A stretch of DNA of 23,860 nt from a virus, in IMG/VR virus record IMGVR_UViG_3300042992_000235, positions 1-23,860 of that record. The stretch is one strand, 5' to 3'. Within the stretch, counting starts at the first letter, position 1. Each line of letters begins with the position of its first letter. The notes beneath the pieces were generated by a model that did no database searches, was not told the origin of the DNA, and worked only from the letters and a program-made list of their open reading frames with translations. The position numbers were made by a program, and so were the translations under genes. Below, piece after piece: positions 1 to 5,526 of the stretch.

Positions 1-324
1 CTTAACCATTGCACCGTGAATGCACATCTTATCGCTACCACTAGGGGCTGATGCCTGTACTGGCGGTGCTTTAGGGGCAAACGCTGGTACTTCTGCAACA
101 ACTTCCCCACCTAGGGATGCCTGAACAATAGCCACTGGGTCAGTTGCTAGTACACGTGGTGTTGATACACCAGTGAACGCTTCCTCCAGTGTGCTGATTG
201 CATCAGGTCCACCCTGTGCTACCAAGTCATTGACGTTAGCGATTAACTCTTCGGCACTGTCACCACGTGCTGTGATGATTGTGCCCTTGCTTGTCTTTAC
301 GTTAACTACATAGTTCTTTTCCAT
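1..324 (-). CDS. Partial phage protein next to Cas4-like nuclease (C-terminus beyond left edge)
   Basis: The gene reads leftward off the window, so only the first 108 residues are visible. It starts with MEKNYVVNVKTSKG. Its ATG shares one base with the stop of the nuclease gene (TAATG). The first part looks like a small beta/alpha domain, followed by an Ala/Pro-rich linker and then the start of a probable metal site (KMCIHGAMVK). From memory, actinophages often carry a protein with a C-x-HG motif and a later Cys beside their Cas4-type exonuclease, and it may work with it in DNA handling, for example binding single strands. That role is inference; the diagnostic C-terminus is missing. Coding status is secure, function is not. 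Confidence 0.7.
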   Translation of the reverse strand, partial: MEKNYVVNVKTSKGTIITARGDSAEELIANVNDLVAQGGPDAISTLEEAFTGVSTPRVLATDPVAIVQASLGGEVVAEVPAFAPKAPPVQASAPSGSDKMCIHGAMVK

Positions 325-983
325 TACTTATCTCCATTCTGATACTTACAATCGTTACTAAAATTACACATCTTACAGTGGTCAAAGTTAGGTATAAAGA
401 TACCAGCCCTCCGAGCCTTGTCAAACATTCCTACAATCTCTGACACCGTTTCCCGTGTCCACTTATCTAGGTTGATTAACTCTGATGTTGCGCCCTTACG
501 TGCATCCCAGTATAGCCCATACTTGGGACGGACACCGAACACTTCCTCCATGGCTACCGCATAGATACCCAACTGAAAGTCTGATGACGGCATACGTGCG
601 CCAGACTTGATGTCCAGTACCACAAGGCTACCGTCAGGTAGCACCATCATTCGGTCAAGTGCACCCTTAACCATGACACCATCTAGGTTCATGTTGAATA
701 CAAGTTCAATGGCAGGTACACCTTGAGGTGTGACCCATAGTTCTAGATTGTGTTCCGCATTGCGGAAGTTAACCCAGTTGTTCACCATGTTTAAACCGTT
801 TGCTTGCCACCAGTCCCCGTCTTCTTTGTTGGGATTGGCTATGGTTGCACGACCACCAGCACGCCACGTGGATGTGTCTTCCTGCCCCTGTACGCCACGC
901 TGACGGGTTAAATTGGCTTCCCAGTAGGTAGACCACAACTCTTCAGGCGTAGCCTGTGTAGGGATTAGTTCTTGTTGTTCCAT
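324..983 (-). CDS. Cas4/RecB-family PD-(D/E)XK exonuclease, catalytic C-terminal part
   Basis: This 219-residue ORF carries most of a Cas4-like nuclease. Visible motifs are AIELVF (Glu93), GALDR (Asp110), the core LDIKSG (Asp124, Lys126), a QLGIYA motif (Gln137, Tyr141), and three C-terminal cysteines (203, 206, 212) of the kind that bind a 4Fe-4S cluster. Family members resect DNA ends for recombination or replication. The N-terminal part of the usual single chain (first cluster Cys and active-site His) is missing here and sits in the ORF immediately upstream at 983-1186. The two ORFs share one base (TAATG), and a GAGGGA Shine-Dalgarno lies just before this ATG. Together they give 286 residues, near the normal family length. 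Activity therefore probably needs both chains. Confidence 0.88.
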   Translation of the reverse strand: MEQQELIPTQATPEELWSTYWEANLTRQRGVQGQEDTSTWRAGGRATIANPNKEDGDWWQANGLNMVNNWVNFRNAEHNLELWVTPQGVPAIELVFNMNLDGVMVKGALDRMMVLPDGSLVVLDIKSGARMPSSDFQLGIYAVAMEEVFGVRPKYGLYWDARKGATSELINLDKWTRETVSEIVGMFDKARRAGIFIPNFDHCKMCNFSNDCKYQNGDK

Positions 984-1186
984 TATCGTCCCTCAAGTTC
1001 CCATAGTTGACGGTCATAGGCTTCGGTTGCTTCGTGAACAGCAACACCACCAGCCAACCACCATGTCTGACCTTCAGGGACAGCCAATGCTTTCTGTAAC
1101 CAGTACTTGTACCCACAAGAATTGTACGTACCTATCTGGCTATGGCTTACGTGTACAGGTAACTCATACCCATTCACCTTAATCAT
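983..1186 (-). CDS. Cas4/RecB-family exonuclease, N-terminal part (split gene)
   Basis: This 67-residue protein starts with MIKVNGYELP. It has the typical family N-terminus: SHSQIGTYNSCGYKYW, with Cys24 as the probable first iron-sulfur ligand, then WWLAGGVAVHEATEAYD with His51 as the probable active-site His. It stops at the point where the family normally runs through a variable linker, and the catalytic remainder follows in another frame at 324-983. The start at 1186 is preferred over upstream in-frame starts because AGAGGA lies six bases before it and because a promoter and two hairpins occupy 1205-1308. It heads the transcript from the promoter at 1280-1308. Confidence 0.85.
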   Translation of the reverse strand: MIKVNGYELPVHVSHSQIGTYNSCGYKYWLQKALAVPEGQTWWLAGGVAVHEATEAYDRQLWELEGR

Positions 1187-1204
1187 TTGTCCTCTGTTTC
1201 TTAT

Positions 1205-1258
1205 GTTCGCCCTTAAAGGCGAACCTACTATTGGTTCTGCCTTAGCAGAACTTATGTT
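1205..1258 (-). promoter_or_regulatory. 5' leader with two tandem hairpins
   Basis: Read on the minus strand, AACATAA (1258-1252) abuts a perfect stem GTTCTGC/GCAGAAC (1251-1234, loop TAAG). A second perfect stem GTTCGCC/GGCGAAC follows (1224-1205, loop TTTAAG). Both lie between the predicted transcription start (about 1273) and the start codon at 1186. No T-run follows either stem, so they do not look like intrinsic terminators. The same AACATAA-plus-hairpin arrangement opens the rightward leader at 7021. Confidence 0.7.
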
Positions 1259-1279
1259 GTTTGTTGTTGTCGTTGTTAA

Positions 1280-1308
1280 GTTATAGCCCATGTTATGGTG
1301 GTTGTCAA
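1280..1308 (-). promoter_or_regulatory. Sigma70-type promoter for split nuclease genes
   Basis: On the minus strand, TTGACA (1308-1303), a 17-bp spacer and TATAAC (1285-1280). The predicted start is near 1273, 22 bases before the first leader hairpin. This is a near-consensus match at the ideal spacing, in a non-coding gap between two leftward genes. Confidence 0.75.
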
Positions 1309-1387
1309 ATCGTACACGGCGTGTCATGGGAGCAGTGATGAAACATGGAGGTGAAAAAATCACCGCTCAACCACGACAGCCATACTT

Positions 1388-1416
1388 ATTTTCCCATAAG
1401 TTTTACCTTATGTCAA
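1388..1416 (-). promoter_or_regulatory. Possible weaker promoter overlapping a stop codon
   Basis: TTGACA (1416-1411) overlaps the stop of the 1403-1738 gene. A 17-bp spacer ending in TGG and GAAAAT (1393-1388) follow. The -10 is poor, though TG-N before it gives an extended -10. It would add to the stronger promoter at 1308. The low confidence reflects the -10. Confidence 0.3.
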
Positions 1417-1738
1417 ATAAATCCCCTTGTACTTCATCGGTATCTGCGAATACCTTTGTAGGTGCAAGTAGTTTAAACACCTTGGCTACATCACCTTGCT
1501 TGAGTGCACGAATGTTACCTCGTCCCTCGTAGTCCTTAGTAGCCATTGTGTCTGACTCGTAAGGTCCGAACAAGAATTGTCCAACACCTTGATAGTTCAC
1601 ACCTACTACGTAGAGTTCACGTTCACGGCGCATGTCATCTATCATCTTCCAGATAATCTCCGCTAGGTACACCACGTCATGGTGCTCTTGCTCAAGGACA
1701 TCTGCAATAGCCTCAAGTTCTTTCTTACGTGTCCTCAT
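1403..1738 (-). CDS. Hypothetical early phage protein, 111 residues
   Basis: I do not recognise a family with certainty. The N-terminal half (residues 1-40) is a charged helix (KKELEAIADVLEQEHHDV), the middle (about 41-75) looks like a beta-strand region (ELYVVGVNYQGVGQFLFGPY), and the C-terminus ends in GDLFDIR. The strand region with GPY and a following loop resembles small actinophage proteins found near Cas4 genes, but no function is implied. The ATG is preceded by AAAAGGTTTCA and overlaps the stop of the 36-residue gene upstream (ATGA). It is the last gene before the promoter gap at 1280-1400. Confidence 0.75.
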   Translation of the reverse strand: MRTRKKELEAIADVLEQEHHDVVYLAEIIWKMIDDMRRERELYVVGVNYQGVGQFLFGPYESDTMATKDYEGRGNIRALKQGDVAKVFKLLAPTKVFADTDEVQGDLFDIR

Positions 1739-1845
1739 TGAAACCTTTTATTGCGTAGTTCTTTTATCAGAAACATGTTGTCTTTGTATAGTTTTCTTTG
1801 AGAGATTAACTGTAAGGCTATGATTATAATTAGGATTGTTTTCAT
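1735..1845 (-). CDS. Small single-pass membrane protein, 36 residues
   Basis: The protein starts MKTILIIIIALQLI and continues with a basic tail (RKLYKDNMF...LRNKRFQ). The first 15 residues form one hydrophobic segment, so an N-in or signal-anchor topology is plausible. It is coupled on both sides: its ATG overlaps the stop of the 1842-2027 gene (ATGA), and its stop overlaps the next start the same way. GGCAGGAC precedes the start. The double overlap is the main evidence that this short ORF is real. Function unknown. Confidence 0.6.
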   Translation of the reverse strand: MKTILIIIIALQLISQRKLYKDNMFLIKELRNKRFQ

Positions 1846-2027
1846 TGTCCTGCCAACATCTCTTCCTCTAGCAAAGCGGCTTGCATGGTAAATAGTAAGC
1901 GTTCAAATGTCTTACGTTCCATAAAGAAATGCGTATTGCCTAGAAAGATTGACCCAGTATCAGGCTCAACCTCTACGTGTATCTCTTCGTATACATCTTT
2001 CTCTTTCTCAACTGTGCTGATTACCAT
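1842..2027 (-). CDS. Hypothetical acidic protein, 61 residues
   Basis: It starts MVISTVEKEKDVYEE and continues with strands and one helix (FERLLFTMQAALLEEEM). I do not recognise it. The start at 2027 shares a base with the whiB stop (TAATG). An in-frame TTG 15 bases upstream, inside whiB, is less likely. Its stop overlaps the next small gene. It is probably translated from the same message as whiB. Confidence 0.7.
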   Translation of the reverse strand: MVISTVEKEKDVYEEIHVEVEPDTGSIFLGNTHFFMERKTFERLLFTMQAALLEEEMLAGQ

Positions 2028-2314
2028 TACTTCTTTGTCCAATCATTTTCTGGTAAGTCCAATCTTATCTTGCGTTTATTGCGGATAGTACGTCTCTCGT
2101 ATGGCGTAGTGCCACCCCAGAAACCATACTTTTCGTGCTTAATGGCGTACTCCATGCACTCAACAAGGATGTTGCAGTTAGAACAAAACTCTTTCAAGTC
2201 TGCTACCTCTTGCGCCGTCCTCTTGTTGTCATAGTCCTGATAGAACACATCCACACCCATACGTGCACAGTTCTGTGTGCCGTCATAGTTGGGATACTTA
2301 ATCTCATTCGTCAT
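2027..2314 (-). CDS. whiB: WhiB-family iron-sulfur transcriptional regulator
   Basis: This 95-residue protein has the complete WhiB signature. Cys16 lies in NCARMG, followed by Cys44, Cys47 and Cys53 in FCSNCNILVEC, the four 4Fe-4S cluster ligands. Then comes the GFWGG turn (family consensus G-[VI]-W-G-G) and a basic C-terminal tail (ERRTIRNKRKIR) that contacts DNA. WhiB proteins bind the host housekeeping sigma factor and alter promoter choice; some mycobacteriophage WhiB proteins act as dominant-negative versions of host WhiB2. Here it could redirect transcription or affect host division. A GGAGGA Shine-Dalgarno lies nine bases before the ATG. It overlaps the upstream 41-residue gene by 11 bases and is coupled to the downstream gene by TAATG. 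This gene is the strongest host marker in the window. Confidence 0.95.
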   Translation of the reverse strand: MTNEIKYPNYDGTQNCARMGVDVFYQDYDNKRTAQEVADLKEFCSNCNILVECMEYAIKHEKYGFWGGTTPYERRTIRNKRKIRLDLPENDWTKK

Positions 2315-2429
2315 CTAAGTATTCCTCCACTGGTTCTGAATCTATACAGCCGTGCTCATTACAAGTCCAGTAGTGATAGCCGTCACGGGTATCCTGCCAC
2401 ACCCAATCACAATGCATAGTCTCACTCAT
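2304..2429 (-). CDS. Cys/His-rich mini-protein, 41 residues
   Basis: The protein is MSETMHCDWVWQD..., with HCDW near the start, WTCNEHGC in the middle and an acidic tail (EPVEEYLDDE). Three Cys and several His in a tiny chain suggest a metal-bound fold. It overlaps the preceding mini-gene by eight bases and whiB by eleven. It contains whiB's Shine-Dalgarno, so its translation may influence whiB. Function unknown. Confidence 0.6.
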   Translation of the reverse strand: MSETMHCDWVWQDTRDGYHYWTCNEHGCIDSEPVEEYLDDE

Positions 2430-2547
2430 TGTCTGGTCTCCCCTCGCAAGCGTGCCAAGGGTCATTCAATCCACACCGCTTACATACATACACATCCTGT
2501 GTGTATACGGTGTGTAGTTCATCATCATCTAATTCATACGGTGACAT
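2422..2547 (-). CDS. Zinc-ribbon-like mini-protein, 41 residues
   Basis: MSPYELDDDE is followed by VCKRCGLNDPWHAC, a compact C-x2-C...H-x-C motif expected to bind one zinc ion. A strong GAGGAGG lies nine bases upstream of the start, inside the end of the 2534-2962 gene. The gene overlaps both neighbours. The metal motif, strong ribosome binding site and tight packing support a real gene. The partner or nucleic-acid target cannot be read from the sequence. Confidence 0.65.
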   Translation of the reverse strand: MSPYELDDDELHTVYTQDVYVCKRCGLNDPWHACEGRPDNE

Positions 2548-2962
2548 CAGGTCTAGCCTCCTCTAGTTCTTTCATGGCATAGTAAAGTAATCCATGTATG
2601 TCGTTGCAGTTAAGGTACTCAAGGATAGATAGTTTAAGTATCGCATCACCTAACTCGTACTCGTATGAGTACTCATAGAATGTTACGGTGCTGTGGTTAA
2701 AGTCAACCACTGGCACATATCCGTACTCAGTGTCCGTTACGTTGTTGATACTAAAGGCATACCCCGTTGTGCTATCCCATGCCTTGCCGATTAGTTCCGA
2801 GATAACAATACGGTTAGCACGTTCGCTACTACGGCTATGTGCACCTGCCTTATAGATTGCATTGCTAAGGTCGCTGTTCCATGTTGCACCACCCCAGTGT
2901 GAGTACAGGTACAACACGTCACCAGTTCTATCTACTACACCGAATGTAAACCTGTCACCCAT
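2534..2962 (-). CDS. Conserved hypothetical phage protein with YLYSHWGG motif, 142 residues
   Basis: The N-terminus DRFTFGVVDRTGDVLYLYSH followed by WGG, then RANRIVISELIGKAW, is a pattern I recall from many actinophage early proteins of unknown function. The N-terminal half looks beta-rich and the C-terminal third is helical (DAILKLSILEYL, LLYYAMKELEEA). GAGGAGG lies just before the ATG. The gene overlaps its upstream neighbour by eight bases. Coding status is secure, function is not known. Confidence 0.85.
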   Translation of the reverse strand: MGDRFTFGVVDRTGDVLYLYSHWGGATWNSDLSNAIYKAGAHSRSSERANRIVISELIGKAWDSTTGYAFSINNVTDTEYGYVPVVDFNHSTVTFYEYSYEYELGDAILKLSILEYLNCNDIHGLLYYAMKELEEARPDVTV

Positions 2963-3125
2963 TAGTTACCTCCTCAATGGTTTCGTCAATAGTAATAGAA
3001 CCTGTTTCATTCCATTCGGCTAAGTCAATCTCACGAGAAAACTCAAAAGCCTTGTCCTCTGTTTCTGCATCAACCTCAAGCGTGTATGTTTCTTTCATCA
3101 CCATTGTTATTAAATACTTACCCAT
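2955..3125 (-). CDS. Hypothetical acidic protein, 56 residues
   Basis: It starts MGKYLITMVMKETYTLEVDA and looks like a short beta hairpin, a helix (TEDKAFEFSREIDLAEW) and a last acidic strand. GAGGAGG precedes the start by about nine bases. It overlaps the 40-residue gene upstream and the 2534-2962 gene downstream. I do not recognise it. Confidence 0.6.
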   Translation of the reverse strand: MGKYLITMVMKETYTLEVDAETEDKAFEFSREIDLAEWNETGSITIDETIEEVTNG

Positions 3126-3240
3126 TGTTCATACCTCCTCTGATTACAATGTATTCATCATATGTTTCGTCACTTGCCATACGTACCATTAGTGCATCTA
3201 GTTGTGAGTACGTGTCTTGCTCTCGCTTAAATAGTTTCAT
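3118..3240 (-). CDS. Hypothetical mini-protein, 40 residues
   Basis: MKLFKREQDTYSQLDALMVR and a second half ending in IVIRGGMNNG. GGAGG lies six bases before the ATG. The start lies inside the end of the 3227-3532 gene (14-base overlap), and its end overlaps the next gene by eight bases. Evidence is packing and the ribosome binding site only. Confidence 0.5.
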   Translation of the reverse strand: MKLFKREQDTYSQLDALMVRMASDETYDEYIVIRGGMNNG

Positions 3241-3532
3241 TGCTTTCCTCCACGTAAATTATGATACTTGAATCTTCATCTGTCCAAGGTATCTCCGTAA
3301 CGAAATACCCAATAGGGTTATGTGCCATACCTGATACAAGGATTAAACCCTCGTACTCATCATCACGGTATGACCATACTTGTCGTGACTCTTTATGTTT
3401 GTTGACAAACTCATACTCATTACCATAAGTTTCAAACATAATGCCGTTGCCTTCGTTGTCCTGCCAACTAGCATTACTATCTAGGTGATTAACTACTGGC
3501 TTAAACTTTTCTTCCCACTCTTGCACGTTCAT
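3227..3532 (-). CDS. Conserved hypothetical phage protein, 101 residues
   Basis: The core (VWSYRDDEYEGLILVSG...NPIGYFVTEIPWTDED) resembles a small phage family I remember by the pattern VWTYVDGDEG...GYFITEKPW, with no known function. It is acidic and probably beta-rich. A GGAGG sits in a repeated 26-base leader (3536-3561), which recurs before the 4252-4419 gene. Confidence 0.8.
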   Translation of the reverse strand: MNVQEWEEKFKPVVNHLDSNASWQDNEGNGIMFETYGNEYEFVNKHKESRQVWSYRDDEYEGLILVSGMAHNPIGYFVTEIPWTDEDSSIIIYVEESNETI

Positions 3533-3535
3533 TGT

Positions 3536-3561
3536 GAAACCTCCATAGTTTCCTAGTTGTT
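3536..3561 (-). repeat. Repeated translation-initiation leader, copy 1
   Basis: On the minus strand, GAAACTATGGAGGTTTC (3552-3536) can form a five-pair hairpin GAAAC/GTTTC with GGAG in the loop. With flanking bases it matches 4421-4446 at 25 of 26 positions. It carries the ribosome binding site of the 3227-3532 gene. Confidence 0.65.
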
Positions 3562-3562
3562 G

Positions 3563-3757
3563 TTAGATGTAAACTTGCTCATTTAGTTTTCGCAATAGTT
3601 CATTCAACTTTTGCCTTTCACGGCGTGTCATAATGCCATAGTCTAACATTACCTTGTCTAGTATCTGCTTGTACTCATCCTGATGTCGTGCTACCAACTC
3701 TTTACGTGCTAGGTACATGCAGTGCTGGTATATCTTGTTGTATTCCTTCTTGTCCAT
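3563..3757 (-). CDS. Small helical protein, 64 residues
   Basis: It is nearly all helix with many basic and acidic residues (ARKELVARHQDEYKQILD, TRRERQKLNELLRKLNEQV). The pattern of a helix with RH-x-x-E-[FY] followed by a basic helix recalls small actinophage proteins of unknown role. AGGAAAG lies before the start and overlaps the previous gene's stop region. Confidence 0.75.
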   Translation of the reverse strand: MDKKEYNKIYQHCMYLARKELVARHQDEYKQILDKVMLDYGIMTRRERQKLNELLRKLNEQVYI

Positions 3758-3765
3758 TGTCTTTC

Positions 3766-3948
3766 CTAATCGTTTACTAATGCGTAGCGATTTGCTACTA
3801 GGTGTTGACGGTATCTCCGCATAGCCTCAATCTTGTCATAGTCATAGTATACTTGACGTTCATACCATGACCCACCAAGTACCGTGTCTCGTACGTGTGC
3901 GCTAATCTCTAGTGCACCTGACGGGTGTATCTTCCTTGTTGTAATCAT
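3766..3948 (-). CDS. Hypothetical protein, 60 residues
   Basis: MITTRKIHPSGALEISAHV continues with a WYERQVYYDYDKIEAMRRYR segment. It probably has two strands and a C-terminal helix. The start is coupled to the upstream stop by TAATG at 3948. Not recognised. Confidence 0.72.
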   Translation of the reverse strand: MITTRKIHPSGALEISAHVRDTVLGGSWYERQVYYDYDKIEAMRRYRQHLVANRYALVND

Positions 3949-4127
3949 TACATTGCTCCTTGTTTACGTGCTCTTTCAATGTTGGCTAGACTATCTAACC
4001 TACCCTGCCAATAGTTACGCTCAGCCATGTCGCTAAAGCCCACCTCGTTTAGTTTATAAAACACGTACTCAATCTCTGTGTTTAGGAATTGATTATCCGT
4101 GTGCCATAGTTGCTCTGTCGTGCTCAT
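3948..4127 (-). CDS. Hypothetical protein, 59 residues
   Basis: The start at 4127 (MSTTEQLWHTD) is chosen because it shares a base with the stop of the 4127-4258 gene (TAATG) and has AGGAT before it. An ATG at 4142 would add five residues. The chain is helical (YVFYKLNEVGFSDMAERNYW, LDSLANIERARKQ). Not recognised. Confidence 0.7.
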   Translation of the reverse strand: MSTTEQLWHTDNQFLNTEIEYVFYKLNEVGFSDMAERNYWQGRLDSLANIERARKQGAM

Positions 4128-4258
4128 TATCCTATTCTCCATTCTGTTTTAGATGTAAAGTCTTTACCGCAAGTGTCGCATATCTCTACGTTCTCATGGT
4201 AATTTTGCTCGCAGATTATGCAATCGTTAAGGCAATCGCCTAGGTGTACCGTTACCAT
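4127..4258 (-). CDS. Cys-rich mini-protein, 43 residues
   Basis: MVTVHLGDCLNDCIICEQNY is followed by ICDTCGKDF, giving five Cys in two clusters (C-x3-C-x2-C and C-x2-C), typical of a small zinc ribbon. The start overlaps the end of the 55-residue gene by seven bases, and the stop overlaps the next start (TAATG). The motif and double overlap support it. Function unknown. Confidence 0.65.
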   Translation of the reverse strand: MVTVHLGDCLNDCIICEQNYHENVEICDTCGKDFTSKTEWRIG

Positions 4259-4419
4259 AGCAAGGTCACCTCTTCATCCCACATACCAGCGTGATGCCCG
4301 TGTTGAAACTTGATAGCCTCTACGCTAGGTAGATTCCACGTGTGTCCACACTCACACTTACCGTTGTAGTATTGTGACTCTTGCCCTTGAATTAGTCTTG
4401 TCTTTAGTGCGTGCTCCAT
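4252..4419 (-). CDS. Cys/His-rich mini-protein, 55 residues
   Basis: The protein carries KCECGHTWNLPSV followed by a HGHH cluster, which could bind a metal as a short zinc finger. It is the first gene after the promoter at 4453-4481. GGAGG sits in the repeated hairpin leader (4421-4446), eight bases before the ATG. It overlaps the next gene by seven bases. Function unknown. Confidence 0.68.
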   Translation of the reverse strand: MEHALKTRLIQGQESQYYNGKCECGHTWNLPSVEAIKFQHGHHAGMWDEEVTLLW

Positions 4420-4420
4420 T

Positions 4421-4446
4421 GAAACCTCCATAGTTTCTTAGTTGTT
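4421..4446 (-). repeat. Repeated translation-initiation leader, copy 2
   Basis: This is the second copy of the 26-base leader, with one mismatch to 3536-3561. GAAACTATGGAGGTTTC (4437-4421) places GGAG in a hairpin loop directly upstream of the ATG at 4419. Confidence 0.65.
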
Positions 4447-4452
4447 ATACTT

Positions 4453-4481
4453 ACCTTATCAAGGTATCTAACATATGTCAA
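4453..4481 (-). promoter_or_regulatory. Sigma70-type promoter
   Basis: On the minus strand, TTGACA (4481-4476), a 17-bp spacer ending in TTGA (extended -10) and TAAGGT (4458-4453). The same ending and -10 recur at 6439-6467. The predicted start is near 4446, at the repeated leader of the 4252-4419 gene. Confidence 0.65.
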
Positions 4482-4512
4482 GTACCTTTACTATATCTTT
4501 ACTATTTTGTTA

Positions 4513-4632
4513 TCAGTTCGTTGCAAGAATAAACATCCATAGTATGATGCCTATGATTACCGCACCCATACCAAAGAATAGTGCGCCGTCTAGTACCCGT
4601 GCCCAGTTCCACTTGCTTACGATTCTTGCCAT
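4513..4632 (-). CDS. Small membrane protein, 39 residues
   Basis: MARIVSKWNWARVLDG is followed by one hydrophobic helix (residues about 17-37, ALFFGMGAVIIGIILWMF). A basic N-terminus before a transmembrane helix suggests N-in topology. GGGAG lies eight bases before the ATG. The start overlaps the end of the 4617-5039 gene. It could be a small membrane effector; there is no evidence for a holin role. Confidence 0.6.
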   Translation of the reverse strand: MARIVSKWNWARVLDGALFFGMGAVIIGIILWMFILATN

Positions 4633-5039
4633 GTCACATCTCCCGTGTAGTACTCAATCACTGAGTCGTGATTCTCCATACTGTAGTCTAGGTTCGTGAT
4701 GATATCGTCCAAGTCTTCGTCAGGCTTGACCGATAACGATACCTCAAACTCTACGGTCACGGTCACGGTCACATCCTTGGTTAACTCAATGTCTAGCCAG
4801 TCGGCTATCTCCTGAGCGTGCTCACCTAGGTCATCATAAGCCTCCAGCAGGTAGTCTTTCACATGCTCTATCTTGCGCTTGAGTTCTGCTAGTTCTTCTT
4901 GCCGTCTCTTATCGTAGCGTAGTATTGCACTAATCTCTTGGGCATTCATAACCCTAGGCTTAGCGTCATCATACGCCGTGTCACTCTCGTTGATTACGAT
5001 AGTGGCGTGCCCGTCATACTTAATCTCTTCATTCTCCAT
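4617..5039 (-). CDS. Acidic protein with coiled coil, 140 residues
   Basis: Residues about 40-75 form a charged coiled coil (RYDKRRQEELAELKRKIEH), and residues 88-100 are a Val/Thr strand (DVTVTVTVEFEVSL) encoded by a triple GGTCAC micro-repeat. The C-terminus is acidic. I do not recognise a family. GGAG lies eight bases before the ATG, in the short gap after the 5054-5326 gene. Confidence 0.75.
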   Translation of the reverse strand: MENEEIKYDGHATIVINESDTAYDDAKPRVMNAQEISAILRYDKRRQEELAELKRKIEHVKDYLLEAYDDLGEHAQEIADWLDIELTKDVTVTVTVEFEVSLSVKPDEDLDDIITNLDYSMENHDSVIEYYTGDVTWQES

Positions 5040-5053
5040 GTTATTCTCCTTGT

Positions 5054-5326
5054 TTACTTGCGTTCACCCAGTGCCACTAGTGCACCGTGTAGTGTGTCAA
5101 ACTCTTGGAACTCTCCAAGGTCATCTAGTATCTGCCCAGTCTCGCTTATCTGGCGGATAGTGTACATCTTGGGGCTATCCATATCATACCTCTCTGAGGT
5201 GATAAAGTATCTCCCGTCAATCAGTTCACTCTCTATCTTGCTATTGAAGAATCGCATTGCTTGAGCGTCAAAGAAGTGACCGCCGTTGGCTTTGCTGATT
5301 GCCTTAGCCTCTTTCATTGTCTGCAT
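5054..5326 (-). CDS. Conserved hypothetical phage protein, 90 residues
   Basis: The pattern GGHFFDAQAMRFFNSKI, then YFITSER, YTIRQI and LGEFQEF is a small phage family I recall as a domain of unknown function (possibly DUF7447; I am not certain). It looks like a compact alpha/beta fold. GGAGGCAAC directly precedes the ATG, the same initiation string as at 5938. The 5304-5477 gene overlaps its start by 23 bases. Confidence 0.8.
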   Translation of the reverse strand: MQTMKEAKAISKANGGHFFDAQAMRFFNSKIESELIDGRYFITSERYDMDSPKMYTIRQISETGQILDDLGEFQEFDTLHGALVALGERK

Positions 5327-5477
5327 GTTGCCTCCATTGTTTGTAGCCCTTGTACCCTACCCAAATAACTAAGCCTAGGTAGATAGTTCGTGCAGGTAGT
5401 AGTAACTCTATCCAGTGTGTCTCAAGTACTAGCCCGTTATTATTCAGGTTGTACTCAAGGTGTAGATAGTATTCCAT
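5304..5477 (-). CDS. Small membrane-associated protein, 57 residues
   Basis: MEYYLHLEYNLNNNGLVLET leads to a hydrophobic stretch (LLLPARTIYLGLVIWVGY, residues about 25-42) and a polar tail. AAGGAGG lies four bases before the ATG, and the promoter at 5498-5526 is directly upstream. Its 3' end overlaps the next gene by 23 bases and contains that gene's Shine-Dalgarno. Not recognised. Confidence 0.62.
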   Translation of the reverse strand: MEYYLHLEYNLNNNGLVLETHWIELLLPARTIYLGLVIWVGYKGYKQWRQHADNERG

Positions 5478-5497
5478 CTCGCCTCCTTGTTATCGTT

Positions 5498-5526
5498 AGT
5501 CTAGCATACCTTGACTAAGTTGTCAA
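5498..5526 (-). promoter_or_regulatory. Sigma70-type promoter overlapping upstream stop codon
   Basis: On the minus strand, TTGACA (5526-5521), which overlaps the TGA of the 5523-5792 gene, then a 17-bp spacer ending TGC (extended -10) and TAGACT (5503-5498). It lies in a short gap and feeds the small gene starting at 5477. Confidence 0.6.

Noticed and set aside
397-424. TTGACA with a -10-like TATCTT inside the Cas4-like gene
   Set aside because: It lies in coding sequence with a 16-bp spacer, and no gene start follows that needs it.
1187-1363. N-terminal extension of the split nuclease ORF to 1363
   Set aside because: The extension crosses a near-consensus promoter and two hairpins, has Thr/Asn low-complexity sequence, and a good ribosome binding site supports 1186.
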